Notes: generated by a model not told the origin, from the letters alone. A stretch of 64,000 nt of DNA from Piliocolobus tephrosceles (GCF_002776525.5 NC_045441.1:88849101-88913100); one strand, 5' to 3'; positions 49,197 through 61,189 are shown, counted from the first letter of the stretch. Numbers and translations are program-made.

Positions 49197-52100
49197 AGGA
49201 TATATTACCTTTGGTCATGAACAAATTAATGAATAAGCCCTTTAGAATCAGTACAGTGAGCAGTTCTGATTACCATGAGGCCAGGATTTCTGTCCTCACA
49301 TTTACATTACCTTAATTTAATCTCTGTTCATTGCAATCATTAATATTCCAAATAACGTGGCTACCCAAGGCCATAAAGTGACTTTTGGTGGAGTGAATTT
49401 TGGTGTTAGTTTAGTTGTCTTTCATTAAGGGATGTAAATTATAAGCACAGGTATGGAACTTGACACCTTAATTCTTAGTGATGTTGAATGTCCACCACAG
49501 TATTTTTCAGTATACCTATTACAACCTATAACGATCCTAAGCACTTGATAGTTTTTTTTTCTTGTATTACAGTGACTTCCTCTACTTTGGATTTTGGGAA
49601 GCCTGAGGCCAAATTTGAGATTCATTTTAATGATGTATCAGATATTAGAGGATGACTTCCAGTTAAATTTATTACAACCCACCCATCTTACTGTTTTTCT
49701 CTTACCCTCACTCCCCTAGAAATATATTTGTTTATTTGATTGGATATATTTATATAAGTCATCTCAGATCCTTTTTGGAAAGAGGCAAATTAATCAAATA
49801 AAGTAGAAAAATCGAGTTAATATTGAATAAATAATAGTAAATATATAATAAACATTCACATTCTTTTCAAAAATAGTTTCTATTTTAGAATGGCTCTGTG
49901 TCCATTATTACAGATATATGTCTAAAGCACAAATATTCATATATAATGGATACTTCTAACCTTTCTTAACTTAAAGTCAAGGATATTACAAAATTGTAAC
50001 CACTTAGGAAAAGCAGTCTAGGCCTTAGAGAAAATTAAAGATCAAGACAGGATTTATGCCAGTGAAAGTGGACAAGAAAAATATAAACCGTGGCATTCAT
50101 AAACTCTAGTTAGTGCTATGATTTTAAAATAACGTCTGTCTACTGACAAGTCAATGTCTTAGGAATTCAATTGTTGTCACTGTTTTGTTGTATGGTGTTG
50201 GTCAGGGTAGAGAGCAGTTGAAGCATTCAATGTATTTTTTCTTTTCTTATATTATGAAATGTTTAAAGAAAACTACAGCCTGTTCATTAGGTTTCATAAA
50301 TTTTAAAAATGATCTTAGAAATTATTCTAAGAAGTATCTTCATAAATAAAATAACATTTCTCAATTTATTACCTATGGTATGTAATGATACTCAGTTTTA
50401 TGTATCCAGACATATTTTGGCAACAATTTTCTCTGAGGCAATATGAATGAATCAGGAAAAGTAATCTCCAAAATTCCTTATTACATTGTTTTTTCACTGA
50501 CCGTATAAACATTTAGGGTCAGAGAAAAAGTTGTAAATGAATTTTCTAGCTACTTCACTTTAGGCAAATGTAAACATGAGACATCTGATAGTTAGACTTG
50601 CTATTCACCCCTCCTTCCCTTTGATAAGCTTCCAAAAGTGTGAAAAACAAAAATACAAGCTCAGCACTGTACTTTAAATGACTCCATAAAACATCTAAGT
50701 GTCGATTTGCTTCTTTCTTTTTTTGCACTCTTTCATCAGCTTCCTTTTAGAAATGCAATTTAGTCAGAGAATTAAGAATTTTAAAGGTGGAAGGGTGACT
50801 AACAGGTGAAGAATTCAGTCTAAAGAACTCAAGAGGTTGTTCAAGTTTACCTACGCAATTATTGTCAAAGCCAAGATTAAAACCTGGCCTTCCAGATTCT
50901 CAGTCTACAAAGACCTTTGATTATAATATACACATCTGTTATACTTTAATTCTCATGTTTTTAGAGGTAAATTGAGTGATTTTTATTGTAATAGTATATG
51001 ACCATAAGATAGTCATTAAATTTCTGGGCACCTAGGTTTCTCCAGTAAAATAAAATACACTGGTAATTTAAACTGTTATACAGTGGTTGTTTACTGTTTT
51101 CTAAAAGACAAAATATATATATGTAAATGTACAGATCATTAAAAATGAAGATTCACAAAATTTGCATTTGTTGTATGCACACTTCGGTTCTTCCTCTTTG
51201 CTTTCTCCAAAGTACATACCCACAGAAACATGCACATTTTTGTGATCTCATAGGATAGATTTGGCCATCGAGAGGAAGAATAGGTTACAAGAGGTGATAC
51301 ATCAGAATAAAATAAGATTGATGATTCAATAATTAGTTTCCACTATTATTTACAAAGAAATAAGAACTACTACTTTTAGACTGTTAGAACTGTAGTTTAC
51401 TTAGCAAGTAGGCAAATTGGTAAGTGGTAAAAGCAAGTAGAAGTTGGTGTCTATCTTGCTATGTGCATGCAGGGGTAATGAGGTACTAATCACCTCATTG
51501 GGCAGCAGGCAAGGTCATCCCTAGATGGAGTCACTCATGGAGTGCCTCCTTTACTGATTGGGCTGCCTCTTCCTAAAATCCCTCATAATTGAACCCTCTC
51601 ATGACTTTCTCTTATTTCCCAGCTTAGTCCCCTAAGGGCTACACCTGAGTGTTCTGGGTAGCGCTACAGCCTAGGAACCTATTCAAGCTAGTGTGTAACC
51701 ATCCTTTCATCAGTTGTACCCATTCAGATTCTTTCACTGTGCATTAAAACTGAAAAGTGTTGCCAACTATTGCAATAACTGGGGAAACTTTTCTAAAAAT
51801 CCACTTAGCAGCCCTGATATAAAAATAAATGTTTATATATAAAGACAAAGTATAATGATAGCAGACCATTTTGAGCTATATTTTTGTTATGCCAGTGGAT
51901 TCCAACCTGTGCTTCTCTTGCTGTATGCAAAGGAAAGCAGTATGATTCTACTTGGACAAAATTATTAAACGGAAAAAAATTGTCTTCCAGGATCTAAGAA
52001 CCTCTAATTTTTCAAACGATTTTATTTTCCTTCCCAAGTAAGTTGTGAGGGTGGGAAAAGAAGGAATAATAGGGAATGGATTTTCTACCATTGAAATTTT

Positions 52101-52340
52101 TGCTAATACTCTTGCTTTCATGCCTATGTCAGAAGTTTCAAGCTATATGTTTTACCTATACATATTTAATTTTAAAATATCAGAATCTGGCAAACCTCTT
52201 GTGTGTTATACCTATTATTCCTTGTTTCCCACCCTCAAAACTTATTCTCAGATTATTTATTTATGTGAATAGTCAAAAGACTCAATATCTCAACGATAAC
52301 TCAATAAGAAAAAGTTTTACCTTTATGAGGGATATATTGA
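49197..52340. other. Repeat-poor intronic DNA
   Basis: About 3.1 kb without a recognised transposable element or gene. Overlapping 75- and 97-codon frames at 52045-52369 have no known domain. Confidence 0.5.
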
Positions 52341-52595
52341 TTTTAGCAGTATTGTTAATTTCAAACTAAAGATTTAATTTTAACTCTACTCCACAAAGTT
52401 TGGAGCATCAAAGTTTGAGGGTATAGATATAGATAAGAAATACATTATTAATACAGAGGAAAAGATACTTTTAGCAGTATTGTTCATTTTAAACTACAGA
52501 TTTAAAGTTAACTCTACTCCATAAAGTTTTGGGCATCAACAGTTTGAGGGTAGAGATATAGATAAGGAATATATTATTAATACAGAGGTATATAC
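52341..52595 (+). repeat. Two-copy tandem duplication, period 128 bp
   Basis: TTTTAGCAGTATTGTT opens both units (52341 and 52469). Each continues through ACTCTACTCCA, CATCAA, AGTTTGAGGGTA and ATTATTAATACAGAGG. The copies differ at some 10-15% of sites by eye. Confidence 0.95.
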
Positions 52596-53573
52596 TTCAT
52601 CTCTTCTTTCTCAGAAACAGAAAGTGTAAGAGTGGGCACAGTGCTATAGATTTGTCCTACTTCATAGTATCATTTGTTTAGATTTTAGTGTCCTAGTCAC
52701 CAAGAATTCACATTATCTTTTAGATGCATTAGGCATTGATCTTTGGAAAAAAAGTTATCTTCTAATTTGTCAACATTTGCCAAAGGGCCCCTTCAGGAAT
52801 TCTTCAGCATGCAGAGTCTAGGCTTGGGGTTTTTATTCTCTCTCATCACCAAAGGCTCTCATATATCATTTTACCAACCTTAAGCACTGAACTGCCATAT
52901 GCAATTAAATACCTTTAACAAACAAATGCACACATGAGAGGTTTGCCAGATTATGACTTCTTACAATTAAATGTATATAGGTAAAACATACAGCTCAAAA
53001 TTTCTGACATAAGCACAAATGTAACAGTATTAGCAAAAATTGCAGTGATTGAAAATATATTCCCCCCAATTTTATCAGTGATCCCTACTGTAACTGTTAC
53101 CACATTAATGCCTCATTGTATTAATGACGCTGATAGTTTGCAGACTGGGAAAATTTGATTTTGGATGTGACTATCAAAACCAATTACAAGTAGAAACATT
53201 ATTTTTCTGAGTGGCGTTTATCTGAAATTCAATAAACACACTCTGGTGGGTTTAATGTAGATTTGTAACCATTATACATTAGAGGAGCTGTAAAATGACT
53301 TTCACCTAGCACTTTATGTTAAAGATTGTGAAGGATGACTATTTTTCTGGATTTAAAAATATAGAATATTTTTCTTACTTATTAAATTGATGAAGTTTTT
53401 AGATTCATAAATTTATGAAATATTTTAACTTGTGCACATTAAAATTTGTTGCCAGTATATTTATGATAAAATGCATGTTAATGACTTGGTTCCAATAGGG
53501 ATGAAAACAGAGCTATGAAAAAAGGGTTAGAAAAGTATTTACATTTTCTTGTGTGCTTAGTGTACATATCACT
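52596..53573. other. Intronic DNA just upstream of exon 2
   Basis: Unique AT-rich sequence, no repeat recognised. Confidence 0.5.
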
Positions 53574-53584
53574 TTGCATTTCAG
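53574..53584 (+). promoter_or_regulatory. SEMA3E: Splice acceptor of SEMA3E exon 2
   Basis: TTGCATTTCAG precedes the exon. The pyrimidine tract is short and interrupted by purines, so the site looks moderate rather than strong. Using this AG gives the phase expected from the family; the next AG, two bases on, would remove the bases that complete the Glu codon. Confidence 0.85.
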
Positions 53585-53745
53585 AGCTCTTGAATCTGAA
53601 CAGAACATCAATATTTCATAGCCCATTTGGATTTCTTGATCTCCATACAATGCTGCTGGATGAATATCAAGAGCGGCTCTTCGTGGGAGGCAGGGACCTT
53701 ATATATTCCCTCAGCTTGGAGAGAATCAGTGACGGCTATAAAGAG
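53585..53745 (+). CDS. SEMA3E: SEMA3E exon 2 (internal coding exon, start of sema domain)
   Basis: Semaphorin-3E is a secreted guidance ligand that signals mainly through plexin-D1 in vascular and axonal patterning (known biology). The exon opens with AG, completing a Glu codon whose G must come from exon 1. It then gives 53 codons running from LLNLNRTSIFHS through LDEYQERLFVGGRDL to ERISDGYKE. I recognise this as SEMA3E rather than 3A, 3C or 3D from the LLNLNRTSIFHSPFGFLDLH segment. It lies just after the signal peptide and forms the first strands of the sema beta-propeller. NRT is a potential N-glycosylation site. The flanks are TTGCATTTCAG before and GTATAG after, so the exon begins in phase 1 and ends on a codon boundary. 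There is no frameshift or stop. One residue, Ile in RDLIYSL, differs from the Val I recall in human. The in-frame ATG at 53515 is intronic and is not the start. Exons 1 and 3 are not in the window. Confidence 0.95.
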
Positions 53746-53751
53746 GTATAG
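53746..53751 (+). promoter_or_regulatory. SEMA3E: Splice donor of SEMA3E exon 2
   Basis: AAAGAG is followed by GTATAG, a good GT donor. It ends the exon after Lys-Glu, where the family protein continues into exon 3. Reading through meets a TAG two codons later, as expected for an intron. Confidence 0.9.
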
Positions 53752-54430
53752 AAATATCCAAACTGCATTTCAGTAGAGAAAGAAAAGGGGGGAAATTCCA
53801 AGAATGTTCCTTGTCCTTTTTTAATTGTATTGACCACTTTAAAATTTTGAGTGATTACTTTTTAAATAAAATATTAGTTAAAACTAAAATCATTTTGAGG
53901 AAATGATTTCTAAATCATGTTGTATGAACTTTTCTAGTACAACACTGATACCTGGATTTCTAGACACACTTGCCTGGCGCATTTGACATTCCTCTTGCAT
54001 GGTGGACCTTGTCACCACACCCACTGTCCTGAGACCTGGGTTTGGAGCATGATGAATCACCACCAGTTCCTCTGGGCTTTACTATTCCAAAGCACAAGCT
54101 TGAAGAAATGTGAATATGGGGCCTCGATCTAACTACCTCATATAGTTCTGCTGGTAATATCACTACTTCAGGTGGATGCTCCTTTAACATGATGAAGTCA
54201 TTTATAAATTTAGAACAAGAAAGTACCAACATCTTTTGGAAAAAGAGAAAAATCATATGTAATTATAGTCTATAATTATAGAAATAATTAAGCCAAATTT
54301 TCCTAGACCCATATAAATCTTACACAAAACATAAATATTTAGAACATAGTATTTTTGGCATAAGTGCATGTATTATGTAATACACTTTCTTTACAATTTA
54401 TTTATTTTTATGTTTATGAGCCATGTCCAT
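53752..54430. other. Intron 2 start, with an unassigned GC-richer block
   Basis: The block at about 53950-54170 is GC-richer than its surroundings (for example CCTTGTCACCACACCCACTG) and open on the minus strand for 98 codons. It may be an old repeat. No domain recognised. Confidence 0.4.
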
Positions 54431-54959
54431 ATTTTCTAAAGTCATTTAAAAAATTATGACAAAAGGCATCATTCCTTGGTTTCTGCCAGTTCCCTATCCC
54501 TAGAGGTAAGAATTTTAAATCTTTTGTTGTTTCTTCTGGTTCTTCTCTACATATTTCAAAATAGCATTTGTATAGTGTTTATTGATATGTTTCATTTTAG
54601 GCAATATCTGTTAAGAAATACATCTTTAAGGAAGATGAGGATTTTAGCATCCTTCTTTTGCAACACCACAGTTAAAATATCTGTGTACTATACTTCATCA
54701 GCAACCCTCCAATCACTTGCCCTCTATCTTCCCTAAATAATTATACCGCAATTTTTGGTTAAATACCAGTGTCTTTACCTTATTATGATTAGGAAGATAG
54801 TATTCACCACTGAGCCACATGTGGGAAGTTTATCACACTTTTCCCTCCCTTTTTTCTGCCCTTGTTTCCTTCCTTCCTTTCCTTTACTTCTTTCTGCAAT
54901 TTTCTTGTTTCTCTTGAAATTTAACATTATCCCATTTTTTCCACTTGATAAGATTTTTA
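54431..54959 (-). repeat. Possible old LINE fragment, antisense
   Basis: 'CCAGTTCCCTATCCCTAGAG' followed by T-rich text resembles the inverted body of old L1 elements. Weak. Confidence 0.35.
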
Positions 54960-55260
54960 GGCTGGGCGCGGTGGCTCAAGCCTGTAATTCCAGCACTTTG
55001 GGAGGCCGAGACGGGTGGATCACGATGTCAGGAGATCGAGACCATCCTGGCTAACACCGTGAAACCCCGGCTCTACTAAAAAATACAAAAAACTAGCCGG
55101 GCGAGGTGGCGGGCGCCTGTAGTCCCAGCTACTTGGGAGGGAGGCAGGAGAATGGCGTAAACCCGGGAGACGGAGCTTGCAGTGAGCTGAGATCCGGCCA
55201 CTGCACTCCAGCCTGGGCGATAGAGCGAGACTCCGTCTCAAAAAAAAAAAAAAAAAAAAA
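54960..55260 (+). repeat. AluYR-type Alu, sense, near full length
   Basis: Starts GGCTGGGCGCGGTGGCTCAA. It has GAGACGGGTGGATCACGATG, an AAAAAATACAAAAAACTAGC linker, CCGGGCGAGGTGGCGGGCGC, and GAGCTGAGATCCGGCCACTG. These are the set I associate with Old World monkey AluYR. Few other changes, A20 tail: a young copy. Confidence 0.92.
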
Positions 55261-56330
55261 ATTTATATTAGTTTCACTAATTTTTCACCAATCTCTCTAC
55301 AAAAGTTTTTATACTCCTCTCAATGTAGTAAAACTTACCAGTTTTCATCAGTTCACATTGTTTCCGTTTTTTAATTGAAGGTATCCTCCATGCTCCACTT
55401 GCCTAGCTGGAGCTTAGCTTCACCATCACCTGGAGCATCCTCTCAGCCCCTGACTTGTATAAAACTTCAGATTCTCTGGCCCCCCACCTATAGTTTGCCA
55501 TGCTGTGGAAGCATATCCTTTCCTAGCTTCCGGAAGAAGGATACAGAGTCCAGTGTTGAGTCTTGTATGTTTGAAAATTGTATTATTCCAATTTCACACA
55601 TTATTGATAGATGGATAAAAAATTCTAGGTTGAAAATCACTTGCTTCAGAATTTTGAGGATATCAATCCATTGTTTCCAAACTTCTAGTATAGCTGCTGA
55701 GAAGTCCGATTGTTTCTAATTTCAAAGTTTTGGATGTAACCTGTCTCTCATTCATGCGTTTAGAATCCCTTCTTTAATCTCTGTGTTTTAAAACCTTCTC
55801 CTATTTCTCTTGCATCTCTCTTTTTACACCCGTTGCACTGAGACATAATGGACCTTTCTACCAGGACCCCATGACTTTTGGCTCTAGAGAATGCTCATTA
55901 TTTCTGTTACATCTTTTCTTCTCTTCATTCTCCTCTTGACTTTCTTCTGGGACTCTTCTAAGTCAGATTGTTCCCCCTTTATTGTCTGGCGTTACTGCTT
56001 ATTATGCATACTTTGAAACACTTCTCCTGACATCATCCACACCCACCCCTCTTCTCACTCTAGGCTTCTAATTTCTGAGAATTTCTGGAGTCTTTTTTAT
56101 GAATCAGCTTGCATATTGGCTCCTGTCACCTTGCAGGCAGTTAGATTTCCGCTTTTCCTAGCGTGCAAAGTGCCAACACTTGCCCATATGTTTTAGCGTT
56201 CTTAAAATGTTGCTGATATTTCTTTGGCATCTACACTCCAGTTTTATTTGTCCTTTTTGGATTATGTCTTTTTAATCCTTTTTCTGTCGTTTTAGTGATT
56301 CAGGTTAAAGTAGAAGCAAATATTGTATTT
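55261..56330 (-). repeat. Probable old LINE body, antisense
   Basis: 'TTCTAGGTTGAAAATCACTT', 'GCTGCTGAGAAGTCCGATTG' and 'TTCTTCTGGGACTCTTCTAA' are phrases of an old, inverted LINE sequence. Likely the same element as 54431-54959, split by the AluYR. Confidence 0.45.
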
Positions 56331-57764
56331 CACCCTATCTTTTCTTTCTTTCTAATATCTTTATTTTCTCCGTAGTTCTCTTTTGACTTCAAACATATGT
56401 ATACCAATTGCTCTCTTTCACTCTTTCTCTCTCTCCATATATATAAAATATAAATACACACACACACGCACACACACACACACACGCACACACACGACCT
56501 CCTGCCTGTCAAATTCAATGGGTTTTTCTCTCACTTCTTGGTTGATCTCTTTCCAACTTTAATCCTAACTGCCTCTGCCACTATCTGTTTCTTTTTCTTC
56601 TCTCTGTCTCTCTCTCTGATATCATCTACTTACTCTGATTTTCTGTGAAGGAGGATCTAACCTAGGGATCATACATAAGGCTGTCATAGATCGATCCCTA
56701 TATTAAAATTGTTAATATGTGAATATTAGAAGAACCTATAAAAGATCTGTCATTTCAGAAAATTAACAACCTTTGCATTGAGGAAGTAGTTCTTAAATTA
56801 TCTTCCTTGGACCAAAATATTATGTGACTATCATGGAATGGGTCCCTGGAATCTACATTTATAACAAATAGGTGACTCATGTACACAAAATTTAATGACA
56901 ATTTTCCTGAGCTGTTGTTTCCTATGTGGACCATAAGACCAAGAGATAGCAGCTTCTCATTGTAATGTGAATCCCCTTCAGAGCAGGGGAAATTGAATCG
57001 CCCACTCACTCTCATGTATTGTTTTGGCCTAATTATACCCTCAGCACTTTAATACTAGGAAGCTGGGCTTTCATGGAGGAAATGACCTGTGAAAACTATA
57101 TAAGGGTAGGAGACCCGGAGGGTGATGAGGCTTTATGAACTGCATCTTAGGGAACTAAATAGAGTGGTATGTGGTCATTGAGCTTCAGGGTGCCATCTAG
57201 CCAGGATGTCAAGGAAAGTAGCTATAAAACCTATTTGAGTACCCCAAACTCCAGGGTAAATCTTTATTTTGTGGAGCCCAAAGTGTATACAACTGCAGGG
57301 GGGTAATTTTAAGTACTATAATTAACTCAAACTTAAAAATTTTCAAAATTGCAAAGGCTCCTTTCAGGTCTACAGTCTGGGCAGGTGCCAGGAAGGAGTC
57401 CTGAAGCTTGTTATGCTTCATTAGCTCTGATGTAACATCGGCCCCACCTGCATTTCTTATTTTGTATTTGTTCTTTCTGTTTCTTCAGAATGATCAGCAA
57501 TAAAACTCTCAGTATGCCCTCTGAGGCTGTTTTTAGTAGCAGCGGAGTAGGAGTAAGGTCTACTTTATGACATTCTGCTTAAAAGAGTGAGCTTAAGAAA
57601 ATGGTCAGTTCTTCGGTGCTCACCAGACTCTAAAAATGTAATGTGTCTGCTTTAGGGCCCAGCTCTCCTCCTATCTTGTCTGGACCTTACTCTCTCAATT
57701 GTTTTCCTGATAAAATATATTTTTTTAATCTCTCCCGCTTTGCTTTCTCTATCTCTGAGCTTCT
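56331..57764. other. Intronic DNA, mostly unassigned
   Basis: Contains the CA microsatellite. The 57.0-57.5 kb part is GC-richer and could be an old LTR, but I cannot assign it. Confidence 0.4.
56455..56496 (+). repeat. (CA)n microsatellite with CG steps
   Basis: ACACACAC units interrupted by GCAC three times. Strictly alternating purine-pyrimidine. Confidence 0.95.
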
Positions 57765-57905
57765 CAACCTTGGTACTGCTGACATCTTGGATAATTCATA
57801 GTTAAGGATGGGAGTGGCATGTTCATTGCAGGATGTTTAGGTGGCTTGTACACACAAAATGCCAGTAGCACCCTCCCTACAGTCATGATAATCAGGAAAA
57901 GTCTC
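57765..57905 (-). mobile_element. MER20 fragment
   Basis: 'CTTCTCAACCTTGGTACTGC', 'ATTGCAGGATGTTTAGGTGG' and 'AAATGCCAGTAGCACCCTCC' match inverted MER20, truncated on the right. Confidence 0.75.
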
Positions 57906-57965
57906 CATATTTAATTTAGCCTACCTATCTACAAGACTCAGACCCTCCAAATGAAGACACACATA

Positions 57966-58086
57966 TGATGCATGCCTGTAGTCCCAGCTACTCTGAAGGC
58001 TGAGGCAGGAGGATTGCTTGAGCCCAGGAGTTTAAGATCAGCCTGGGCAGCATAGTGAGACGCTCTCTTAAAAAAAAAAAAAAAAA
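57966..58086 (+). repeat. Free Alu monomer (FLAM-like), sense
   Basis: Single monomer: GCATGCCTGTAGTCCCAGCT, 'AGGAGGATTGCTTGAGCCCA', 'CAGCCTGGGCAGCATAGTGA', then A17. AAGACACACATATG and AAGACACACACACG flank it as a likely target-site duplication. Confidence 0.8.
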
Positions 58087-58179
58087 GACACACACACGTG
58101 TACCCCGTTAACCACGGATCTACCCAGGGATACATCTTTCCTTCTTTCCTTCAAATCAAATACCTTGAAAATGTAGCCA

Positions 58180-59195
58180 AAGCCTTTTATTTTTTCACTT
58201 TCTCACTTTCTGTTTATTTCTTTAGTATCTTTTAAAACATTATATTTCATACAGAAAGGGATATATATAACATAAATTCATTAGAAAATATAATAAAATA
58301 AATACTTGTGAACCCAGCTCCCAACATCTGAATGAAAATATCACCAATCCCATTGCAGGGGCGGCTACCTTCGTCTTCTCCCTGTTTCTCTCTGCATGCA
58401 ACCTGCTGCCCAGGAGCAATTACTACCCACTACCCTTTCTTGTTTTCATTTTAAAAAATTATTTTATTATATATTTTCCCATACAGTATATATTCTCTAT
58501 ATACTGTTTTCCTACACAGTATATTATTTAGTGTCACTACTTTTGAGCTATGTAAAAATCATATACAATGGTGTGTTGCATTCTTCTGGGATTGCCTTTT
58601 GTCTTGTTTTCTTTTATTTAATGTCATTTCTTAAATTTAATTATGTTACCTGTACCCATGCCTTATTTGCTGTAGAAGTAGAACAGTGAATTGGGAGCAC
58701 TCAATGGGGATTTTGGTGTTTAAATCCTGGCTATGCATGTATAATATTGGACAAGTTCCTAAATCCGTTTGTGTACCTATTTCTTTATTGGTAAAAGGAT
58801 AAATATTATTCCTCTTTGAAGATAAAAATTAATTATGAATTAATTTATGTAAAGTACCAAGAGCAGTGCTTGGCACACAGCAGTATGTATAAGCTCTTAT
58901 TATTTACTCTGTATTCTGTGTAATATGTTCCATCATATGAATATAACACAATTTATTTATCCATTCCATGTCAAAGGACATTTGGGTGGTTTCCCATATT
59001 TCATTTTATCAATGTTGCTATGATCATTTTAGCAAACTTCTCTTGATACATGCATATGGGAAAGGATCCAGGGCATATATATTCAGGAGTAGAGTTGCCA
59101 ATGATAGAATATGTTAACGTCAAGATAGTGCCAAATAGCTTTCCAATGTGGTGATACAAAGTTCCACTACTTCCATCAGTGCATGAATTCCCAAT
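58180..59195 (-). repeat. Old L1 LINE, antisense, interrupted by a MIR
   Basis: Left part: 'CTTGTGAACCCAGCTCCCAA' and 'GGTGTGTTGCATTCTTCTGG'. Right part after 58910: 'CACAATTTATTTATCCATTC', 'GGACATTTGGGTGGTTTCCC' and 'AGCTTTCCAATGTGGTGATA'. Both are in inverted L1 ORF2 order. Confidence 0.85.
58692..58908 (+). repeat. MIR SINE inside the L1
   Basis: 'TTAAATCCTGGCTATGCATG', 'GGACAAGTTCCTAAATCCGT', 'GAGCAGTGCTTGGCACACAG' and a TAAGCTCTTATTATT end: nearly full length. Confidence 0.8.
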
Positions 59196-59439
59196 GAACT
59201 CACACACTCTCTCACACTTACTCTGTTGTTCTGTATGATCCCCACATTCCTCAACACTCTTCCCTTGATTCATTTATTTATCTCTGCACCAATACCTCTC
59301 TATTTTAGCAACTATAATATTAAATTATTTTTAGCTTTATTTGATCATAACTTTAATAACCTTAGAATTATTTCAGAATACATTGCGTATAAAATTAGGA
59401 AATACACTGGAAAAATGAAATAATATTATAATATAATGC

Positions 59440-59575
59440 CAGGTATGATACATGCTATAAAGAAAATAAAACAACTTAGTGGAGGTAAGACAGTAGAGGT
59501 TGGTGAGGAGAGTAGGGTGGTCAAAAAAATGTTTTCTAGGGAGGTGATATTTAAGAATATAGCAAAATTAAATGC
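59440..59575 (-). repeat. L2 LINE fragment
   Basis: 'GGTATGATACATGCTATAAA', 'GAGAGTAGGGTGGTCAAAAA' and 'TAGGGAGGTGATATTTAAGA' match inverted L2 3' UTR. Confidence 0.65.
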
Positions 59576-61189
59576 CCACTATCCATATTTCAAGGCTCAA
59601 TGACCAGTTCTGACTAGTTACACTGCAGAGCTGGTGAAGTAACATCAGAGCATGTGCCTCAGGCTGATTTGAAGGTCATTGAAACAGATGGACAGGCATT
59701 GACTTGCAAGTATGGTGGTTGATGAATCATCTTTGTGAAGAGAAGGATAGTAAGCTAGTTGAAAAAATATTCAATTAATGAGGAGAAAGTAGCAATGGAT
59801 GATGGTGGATGACTACAAGGAGGAAGGTAGCAGGTGGTATGGTTGTGACCACATGAACCTTAAAGCAGCTAGGGTTTTATTATTTTAAACCTTTATTGAG
59901 TAGGTGAATTTAGAGAGGAAAAAATTAGTGAGAAGGGGAGAGTGGTCAGTGAAAATATTTTCCTCATATGTGGGTTTAGAGTAAAAAAGCCACCACCATA
60001 TCTGGTAGAGAAATAGTGTTCTCAGGGGACAAGCTGATTTTAACCAGAGCAAGAAGGTAAAGGAACATGGCGGGAGAAAGACTGAAGTCGCAGGGATTTT
60101 GTCAATGACATTCCAAAGGACTTCACAGAAGGGTTTGAGGCCTCAGAAAGGTGGGGTGAGATTGGGGGTGGTACAGAGCTATGTGATGTATGAGTCCAAG
60201 TATTCATTGTTGACCTGGAAGTGGGTCAGGTCAATACTTCCCATGGTGACTATGCTCAACAGGGGTATGTCATGATGGATTAGTCCTGATGATCTCTTCA
60301 GGGAAGATAAATAACCTTCAATTTTAACTTCATTTACAAAATGGAAACCATTGAACATGTTGATCCTCACCCTCCCATCACCAAAGCTACTGTTTCCGCA
60401 TGATGTTTTCCACCTCCTTGTTATATTGGCGGTACTCTCTCCCTTTATGAAATGTCACTCCTTAAACCCATGCTCTGGGTCCCAGCTTGTTGACCTTTCT
60501 TAAGGGCTGGTTATTTTCTATCTTTTCTACATTATTATTTCTTCTTTTCCTTTCTACAAAATCAACAACAAATGTAGTTTGTATAGGGGTGCTTAATTTC
60601 CCTGTGAGACATGGATTCATTTGACAGCCTGGCAAAACCTAAGGACCCTCAAATGTATAAAGTAAATATGTAGAATTACGAAGCAAAATATTAAAATCAA
60701 GTTAGCAAAACTATATTTTAAATACAACTATTATGATATTAAAATAGCAATTTATGATATGATGACATGTATCTTCTTTATTAACATATTAAGTAATAAA
60801 ACCTAGCAACAGGTCTCACTCATAAGCACCTGCATTTCCAATTAATGATGAGTGTTAATGATATTTTGAGATAATTGCAGCAACTCTAAAGTAGCATTGA
60901 AATGTATTTTCTCTTGGTAATGAAACCACAGATACTGCTAATACTACTATAGTTTGCTTTCTACATTTATATGATATTATCTGATAGAAATGCTAAATTG
61001 CAGTTAGAACTTAATGGTTAATGCATAATGACTTCTTTTTTTTTTCTGCTTTCTGAGGTGGCGCGTTCCCTGAATTCTTACAACTCCTGCTCCATAATTT
61101 TCACTTTAGAAAGCATTCTAATTTTTTTTGAGTAAATATAAATATAAATTTCTCGGCTGAGCAAATATAGTTCTTCATGATTTACTCTC
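59576..61189. other. Intronic DNA, unassigned
   Basis: 59.6-60.2 kb is purine-rich and may be an old repeat; the rest is AT-rich unique DNA with a T13-type run near 61036. Confidence 0.4.

Noticed and set aside
53515..53584. ATG and 23 codons in frame with exon 2, giving an apparent 78-codon protein
   Set aside because: The upstream part is intronic, precedes a good AG acceptor, and does not match the known N-terminus of the family. The open frame continues into it by chance.
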